A DNA stretch of 54,800 nucleotides, from NCBI GenBank assembly GCA_038924905.1, contig JBCKUK010000007.1, forward strand, positions 1 through 54,800, given 5' to 3'. The stretch comes from JBCKUK01 sp038924905 (GTDB taxonomy: Bacteria; Pseudomonadota; Gammaproteobacteria; Burkholderiales; Methylophilaceae). The position numbers and the translations under genes were made by a program. Positions 50,513 through 54,800 of this stretch are shown piece after piece. Positions within the stretch are counted from its first letter, which is position 1, and each line of letters opens with the position of its first letter. The notes under the pieces are model-generated. The model was not told where the DNA came from, made no database searches, and saw only the letters and a list, made by a program, of their open reading frames with translations.

Positions 50513-51502
50513 ATGCAAAACAGTCTGACTGAATATTTAAAGCCACGTGTTGTAGAAGTTGAAGTGCTGTCCCCCGTGCGCGCACGTGTCACGCTTGAGC
50601 CTATGGAGCGCGGATTTGGTTACACGCTGGGCAATGCTCTGCGTCGTGTGCTACTTTCTTCCATCCCCGGCTTTGCTATTACCGAAGTCAAGATTGATGG
50701 CGTAGTGCATGAATACTCTACCCTCGATGGCGTGCAGGAAGATGTAGTCGATATTCTGCTTAACCTTAAAGGTGTTGCGCTCAAGCTCAACAGAAAAAGC
50801 GAAACTATTCTTACTTTGAATAAATCAGTAGAGGGCGCCGTAACCGCTGGTGATTTTGATACCGGCCATGATGCCGAAATCGTTAATCCGAATCACGTGA
50901 TTGCGCATTTAACCAAGGGCGGCAAGATTAATCTGGAGGTCAAGGTTGCCATGGGTCGCGGCTATCAACCCGTGCCCGCCCGTCAAAAAGGCGAAGAAGA
51001 AGACCGCGTATTGGGCTTTATTATGGTGGATGCCTCATTCAGCCCGATCAACAAGGTGAGCTATCATGTTGAAAACGCACGTGTTGAGCAGCGTACCGAC
51101 CTGGATAAATTGGTAATGGATGTTGAAACCAATGGTGTTATCGAGCCAGAACAGGCCATCCGCGATGCTGCACGCATCCTCATGGGCCAGCTGTCAGTGT
51201 TTGCTGATCTTGAAGGCGCGCCAGCGGAAATAGAAATGAAGCAATCGCCGCAGGTGGATCCTATCCTGCTACGCCCAGTGGATGACCTGGAGCTAACAGT
51301 GCGCTCAGCGAATTGCCTGAAAGCAGAAAACATTTATTACATTGGCGATTTAATTCAGCGCAGTGAAAACGAATTGCTTAAGGCACCAAATCTCGGCCGT
51401 AAATCTCTCAATGAGATTAAAGATGTGCTGGCCTCCAAGGGTCTAACATTAGGCATGAAACTGGAAAACTGGCCGCCTGTTGGCCTTGAGAAGATTGACT
51501 AA
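50513..51502 (+). CDS. rpoA: DNA-directed RNA polymerase alpha subunit
   Basis: The 329-residue alpha subunit dimerises through its N-terminal domain (ERGFGYTLGNALRRVLLSSIPG). Its C-terminal domain contacts UP elements and activators (LELTVRSANCLKAENIYYIGDLIQ and the helix-hairpin-helix LLKAPNLGRKSLNEIK). It matches E. coli in length. It follows rpsD and precedes rplQ. Confidence 0.99.
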   Translation: MQNSLTEYLKPRVVEVEVLSPVRARVTLEPMERGFGYTLGNALRRVLLSSIPGFAITEVKIDGVVHEYSTLDGVQEDVVDILLNLKGVALKLNRKSETILTLNKSVEGAVTAGDFDTGHDAEIVNPNHVIAHLTKGGKINLEVKVAMGRGYQPVPARQKGEEEDRVLGFIMVDASFSPINKVSYHVENARVEQRTDLDKLVMDVETNGVIEPEQAIRDAARILMGQLSVFADLEGAPAEIEMKQSPQVDPILLRPVDDLELTVRSANCLKAENIYYIGDLIQRSENELLKAPNLGRKSLNEIKDVLASKGLTLGMKLENWPPVGLEKID

Positions 51503-51536
51503 TTAAGTATTCCTGCAAAGGTCTGAGGGTATCAAT

Positions 51537-51926
51537 ATGCGTCACCGCAATAGCAATCGTAAATTAAACCGCACCAGTAGCCATCGTCTGGCGATGTTGC
51601 GTAATATGGCTAATTCTTTATTGCGCCACGAACTTATCAAGACTACTTTGCCCAAGGCCAAGGAACTGCGCCGTGTAGCAGAGCCATTGATTACCCTGGC
51701 CAAAAATGCTTCATTGGCTAACCGCCGTTTGGCATTCAACCGCACACGTAATCGTGATATCGTAGGCAAGCTGTTTAACGAGCTTGGACCACGTTATCAA
51801 AAACGTAACGGTGGTTACCTGCGCATCCTGAAATGTGGCTTCCGTGTTGGCGATAATGCGCCTATGGCCTTGGTTGAGCTGGTTGATCGACCAGATACTG
51901 CCACAGAGGCTGTTGTAGCAGAGTAA
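51537..51926 (+). CDS. rplQ: 50S ribosomal protein L17
   Basis: The 129-residue L17 has the family N-terminus MRHRNSNRKLNRTSSHRLAMLRNMA and the core LPKAKELRRVAEPLI. It closes the alpha operon and is followed by an intrinsic terminator. Confidence 0.99.
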   Translation: MRHRNSNRKLNRTSSHRLAMLRNMANSLLRHELIKTTLPKAKELRRVAEPLITLAKNASLANRRLAFNRTRNRDIVGKLFNELGPRYQKRNGGYLRILKCGFRVGDNAPMALVELVDRPDTATEAVVAE

Positions 51927-51950
51927 AAAACTCAAGAGTGATTTCATAAG

Positions 51951-51977
51951 AAGCCGGTTTTTTTGACTGGCTTTTTT
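51951..51977 (+). terminator. Rho-independent terminator of the alpha operon
   Basis: AAGCCGGT (51951-51958) pairs with ACTGGCTT (51966-51973, one G-T pair), running into six T (51972-51977). It ends the ribosomal supercluster and abuts the stop codon of the opposite-strand glutaredoxin-like gene. Confidence 0.85.
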
Positions 51978-52224
51978 ATTTCTGCCGCTTATTTTCAGAT
52001 TTGATAAAAGCCAGAACATCACTACCAGAAAATGGCCAGCACAACTCTGCTTGATTATCGGCACGTTGTAGAACAGGTATTTTCAAGCTGTAGCGCTGCA
52101 TTAACTCGCCATCTTCTGCGATATCTACATCTGACCAGCCAAGTCTCAAGTCTTGCAAAAGTGTGGCAGCCTCCTCGCATAAATGACATGAGGATGTTCC
52201 GTATAAATAAAGTATAAAGTTCAC
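51976..52224 (-). CDS. Glutaredoxin-like thioredoxin-fold protein (DUF836 type)
   Basis: An 82-residue product with the pattern LYLYGTSSCHLCEEAATLLQ, placing a CxxC redox motif (CHLC) after the first strand, then IPVLQR with the cis-proline. This is the small glutaredoxin-like family common in proteobacteria, of unknown partner. The GTG at 52224 gives the normal family length; an in-frame ATG at 52278 would add 18 residues of non-family sequence. Neither has a good binding site. It is divergent from mgtE and convergent with rplQ. Confidence 0.8.
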   Translation of the reverse strand: MNFILYLYGTSSCHLCEEAATLLQDLRLGWSDVDIAEDGELMQRYSLKIPVLQRADNQAELCWPFSGSDVLAFIKSENKRQK

Positions 52225-52352
52225 AGTGTGTCCAGAAGTTTGATGATTAAGGTTTTCGTTGCCCCCAAAAACCACCATAATAGCGAATAAATGGAATTGT
52301 TTGTATTGCCTGAACGGGCATATACCTGCGAGCTTAAGCGGACTTGAAACCT

Positions 52353-53789
52353 ATGGCTGATAAACACGAATCAAAAGAAAGCCTGCAAGAGAGCCTGCAA
52401 CAGGTGATCACACTACTCGGCAAGCATAAGCTTGTCGAAGAGTCGGTGAATAAGCAGGATATGCCAAAGCAGGCTTTGGTCGAGTCGCTTGTTCACAAGC
52501 AAAATATTGCTGAGTTGCAAAAGAAGCTTGATGCGCTGCATCCGGCTGACGTGGCATACATTCTCGAGGCGCTGCCGCTAAGTCAGCGCCTGGATGTATG
52601 GGAGATGGTCAAAGTTGAGCGAGATGGCGAAATCTTGCTCGAGGTCTCGGATTCTGTTCGGCAGACCCTGATTGCCGACATGGATAGCGACGAGCTGCTT
52701 GCCGCCACCGAGCAGCTTGATACGGACGAGATTGCAGACCTGGCGCCAGATCTACCGAAAGATGTGCTACAGGACTTGTTTGACAGTCTGGATAGCCATA
52801 ATCGAGAACGTTTGCAATCGGCCTTGGCGTACCCCGACGATGCCGTTGGCGCACATATGGATTTCGATATTGTGACTATCCGGGAAGATATTACGCTTGA
52901 GGTTGCGCTCCGCTATTTGCGCCGCATAGGCAGCTTGCCAGACCATACTGACAAGTTATTTGTTGTTGATAGAAATGATATTTTACGCGGCGTGCTGCCC
53001 TTAAAGCGCCTGGTTGTGAACGACCCGGATTCCGAGGTGGCAGAAATTATGGCCGATGATGCTGTGGTTTTTCATCCGGAAGATAAAACCAATGATGCAG
53101 CAATGTCTTTTGAGCGTTATGACCTGGTGACCGCAGCGGTGGTTGATGCAAATAATAAATTGGTTGGTAGACTGACGGTTGATACGGTAATGGATTTTAT
53201 TCGTGAAGAAGCGGATAGCGACATGCTTTCCATGGCTGGTTTGCGCGAAGAGGAAGACATGTTCTCCTCAGTATGGAAGTCTGTGCAAAACCGCTGGACT
53301 TGGTTGGCAGTTAATCTGGTGACGGCATTAATCGCTTCTCGCGTGATTGGATTGTTCGAAGGTTCCATTGAGAAAATCGTTGCGCTGGCAGCACTCATGC
53401 CTATTGTAGCTGGTATAGGCGGCAACTCCGGCAATCAGACCACTACCATGATTGTGCGTGGTTTTGCGCTGGGGCAGGTAGCTTCGCATAATATGAAATC
53501 GTTGCTATTAAAAGAACTGGGGGTGAGCTTGATAAATGGCCTGATAGGGGGCGGTGTGCTTGGTTTTCTGGCTTATTGGCTGTATGGCAATCCTGCGCTG
53601 GGCGTGGTGATGACGGCGGCAATGACGCTTAATTTAATGCTTGCAGCGGTGATGGGTGTCATGATCCCGCTCATGATGACCAAATCTGGCCGCGATCCGG
53701 CGGTGGGTTCCAGCGTGCTAATTACTGCGGTAACGGATAGCGGCGGTTTCTTTATTTTTCTTGGGCTGGCTACCCTCTTTCTATTATGA
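52353..53789 (+). CDS. mgtE: MgtE-family magnesium transporter
   Basis: The 478-residue product has the cytosolic superhelical N domain (LHPADVAYILEALPLSQRLDVW), a CBS pair (about 140-265, with YDLVTAAVVDANNKLVGRLT) that senses Mg2+ in the family, and a C-terminal membrane domain of about five helices beginning near residue 310. The pore-lining GNSGNQTTTMIVRG is present. ATG 52353 is chosen over TTG 52344. It overlaps the downstream channel gene by 4 nt (ATGA), so the two are coupled. Confidence 0.94.
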   Translation: MADKHESKESLQESLQQVITLLGKHKLVEESVNKQDMPKQALVESLVHKQNIAELQKKLDALHPADVAYILEALPLSQRLDVWEMVKVERDGEILLEVSDSVRQTLIADMDSDELLAATEQLDTDEIADLAPDLPKDVLQDLFDSLDSHNRERLQSALAYPDDAVGAHMDFDIVTIREDITLEVALRYLRRIGSLPDHTDKLFVVDRNDILRGVLPLKRLVVNDPDSEVAEIMADDAVVFHPEDKTNDAAMSFERYDLVTAAVVDANNKLVGRLTVDTVMDFIREEADSDMLSMAGLREEEDMFSSVWKSVQNRWTWLAVNLVTALIASRVIGLFEGSIEKIVALAALMPIVAGIGGNSGNQTTTMIVRGFALGQVASHNMKSLLLKELGVSLINGLIGGGVLGFLAYWLYGNPALGVVMTAAMTLNLMLAAVMGVMIPLMMTKSGRDPAVGSSVLITAVTDSGGFFIFLGLATLFLL

Positions 53790-54800
53790 GCGCTGAAATA
53801 AATTTGGTTTGGCAGGAATTGCAGGCAGGTTTCCCTAGCATGGTTTTTGTCTGGCAATCAGCTGTGATTGTGGCGAGCTTATTGCTGGCGCAGTCTATCA
53901 ATGGGTTGCTACGTGCCTATGTAATGCGGCATGCGCCGGAGAACTGGCAGATTGGCATTGGTGGTATTAACCGCGCACTTTTCCCCTTATCTTCACTTGT
54001 TTTTGTTTATATAGGCCAGATTATTCTGCGTCACTGGCAACATACCGCCATGCTCCAGCTCGCGGCTACTTTGCTGCTGGCAATGGCGGTGATTCGGCTG
54101 GCAGTGTATGCGCTACGCTACATCTTTGCTCCCAGCGGCTGGGTGCGTGCCATGGAAAACACAATCTCGGCGTTGGTGTGGGTGGTGCTGGCGATGCATC
54201 TTAGCGGCCTGATTCCAGAGCTTCTACAAGCACTGAATGGTGTGAGTTTTAATCTCGGCAAACATCAGGTGAGCCTGTTGCTGGTGATTCAGGCGCTATT
54301 TACGGTACTGATTACGCTGTTTATCGCGCTCTGGTTTAGCCGTGCATTAGAAAACAAATTGATGCGCGCAGAGCGCATCAACATGAATGTACGAGTCGTG
54401 CTGAGCAAGCTGATACGCATTGTACTTTCGCTGGCGGCCATACTCATGGCGCTTTCTGCAGTTGGCCTCGATATTACACTGCTCTCCGTATTCGGCGGCG
54501 CACTTGGCGTGGGCTTGGGCTTTGGCTTGCAAAAAATTGCCAGTAGTTACGTGAGTGGCTTCATCATCTTACTGGACGATTCCATTCACATGGGTGATGT
54601 CATTACCGTGGATACACACTACGGTGTGGTTAGCAGTATGCGAACGCGCTATATGGTGCTGCGTAAGTTGGATGGCACCGAGGTTGTTATCCCTAACGAG
54701 AAATTGATTTCCGATGTAGTAATTAATCATACCTCTACCGACAGCAGGGCTCGTGTGCAGATGCCGCTACAAGTGAGTTACGCAAGCGACTTGGATAAAG
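53786..54800 (+). CDS. MscS-family mechanosensitive channel, 3' end beyond window
   Basis: An open frame starts at ATG 53786 and runs 338 codons to the window edge without a stop. Several hydrophobic helices fill the first roughly 230 residues. They are followed by the glycine/alanine-rich pore helix GGALGVGLGFGLQKIASSYVSG and the MscS beta domain (SMRTRYMVLRKLDGTEVVIPNEKLISD). Such channels release solutes on hypo-osmotic shock. It is translationally coupled to mgtE. Its full length and C-terminal type cannot be seen. Confidence 0.9.
   Translation, partial: MSAEINLVWQELQAGFPSMVFVWQSAVIVASLLLAQSINGLLRAYVMRHAPENWQIGIGGINRALFPLSSLVFVYIGQIILRHWQHTAMLQLAATLLLAMAVIRLAVYALRYIFAPSGWVRAMENTISALVWVVLAMHLSGLIPELLQALNGVSFNLGKHQVSLLLVIQALFTVLITLFIALWFSRALENKLMRAERINMNVRVVLSKLIRIVLSLAAILMALSAVGLDITLLSVFGGALGVGLGFGLQKIASSYVSGFIILLDDSIHMGDVITVDTHYGVVSSMRTRYMVLRKLDGTEVVIPNEKLISDVVINHTSTDSRARVQMPLQVSYASDLDK

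Overview
The window looks like a methylotrophic betaproteobacterium, probably Methylophilaceae or a close relative in Nitrosomonadales. This rests on a bacterial-type hexulose-6-phosphate synthase (RuMP cycle), a betaproteobacterial gene order (his genes, then hinT-tatABC, htrA, petABC and sspAB) and a tRNA-tuf-rpoBC-str-S10-spc-alpha supercluster. I inferred the taxon from gene content and order, not from a database search. Most of the window is core housekeeping DNA on the + strand. Only htrA and a small glutaredoxin-like gene lie on the - strand.

Positions 1-11600 hold the end of a BolA-family gene, grxD, murA and a nearly complete histidine operon (hisG, D, C, B, H, A, F, I, E), followed by hinT. 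The operon is interrupted twice. The first interruption is a hexulose-6-phosphate synthase gene with its own terminator; its product carries an unusual C-terminal transmembrane segment and acidic tail. The second is a restriction-modification pair between hisF and hisI, in which the endonuclease gene has both a nonsense codon and a frameshift while the methyltransferase is intact. Positions 11600-19000 carry tatA, a 127-bp palindromic repeat, tatB, tatC, a convergent htrA/degS-like protease, a NIF3-family gene, the cytochrome bc1 operon petABC, and sspAB.

Positions 19000-33150 hold four tRNA genes (Thr, Tyr, Gly, Thr), tuf, tRNA-Trp, secE-nusG, a second copy of the palindromic repeat, rplKA, a structured leader, rplJL and rpoBC. 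Positions 33150-51980 hold the str genes (rpsL, rpsG, fusA, second tuf, rpsJ), then the S10, spc and alpha operons through rplQ, with secY and infA. Near-consensus sigma70 promoters, all with 17-nt spacers, precede the first tRNA, rpsL, rplC, rplN and rpsM. In the last four the predicted transcript starts with a stem-loop. The window ends with a divergent glutaredoxin-like gene, an MgtE-type Mg2+ transporter and a truncated MscS-family channel.

The strongest points for follow-up are the membrane-anchored formaldehyde-fixing enzyme inside the his operon, the decaying restriction-modification pair built into that operon's translational coupling, the 127-bp palindromic repeat family, the shared 5' stem-loops of the ribosomal operons, and the long basic tail on ribosomal protein S3.
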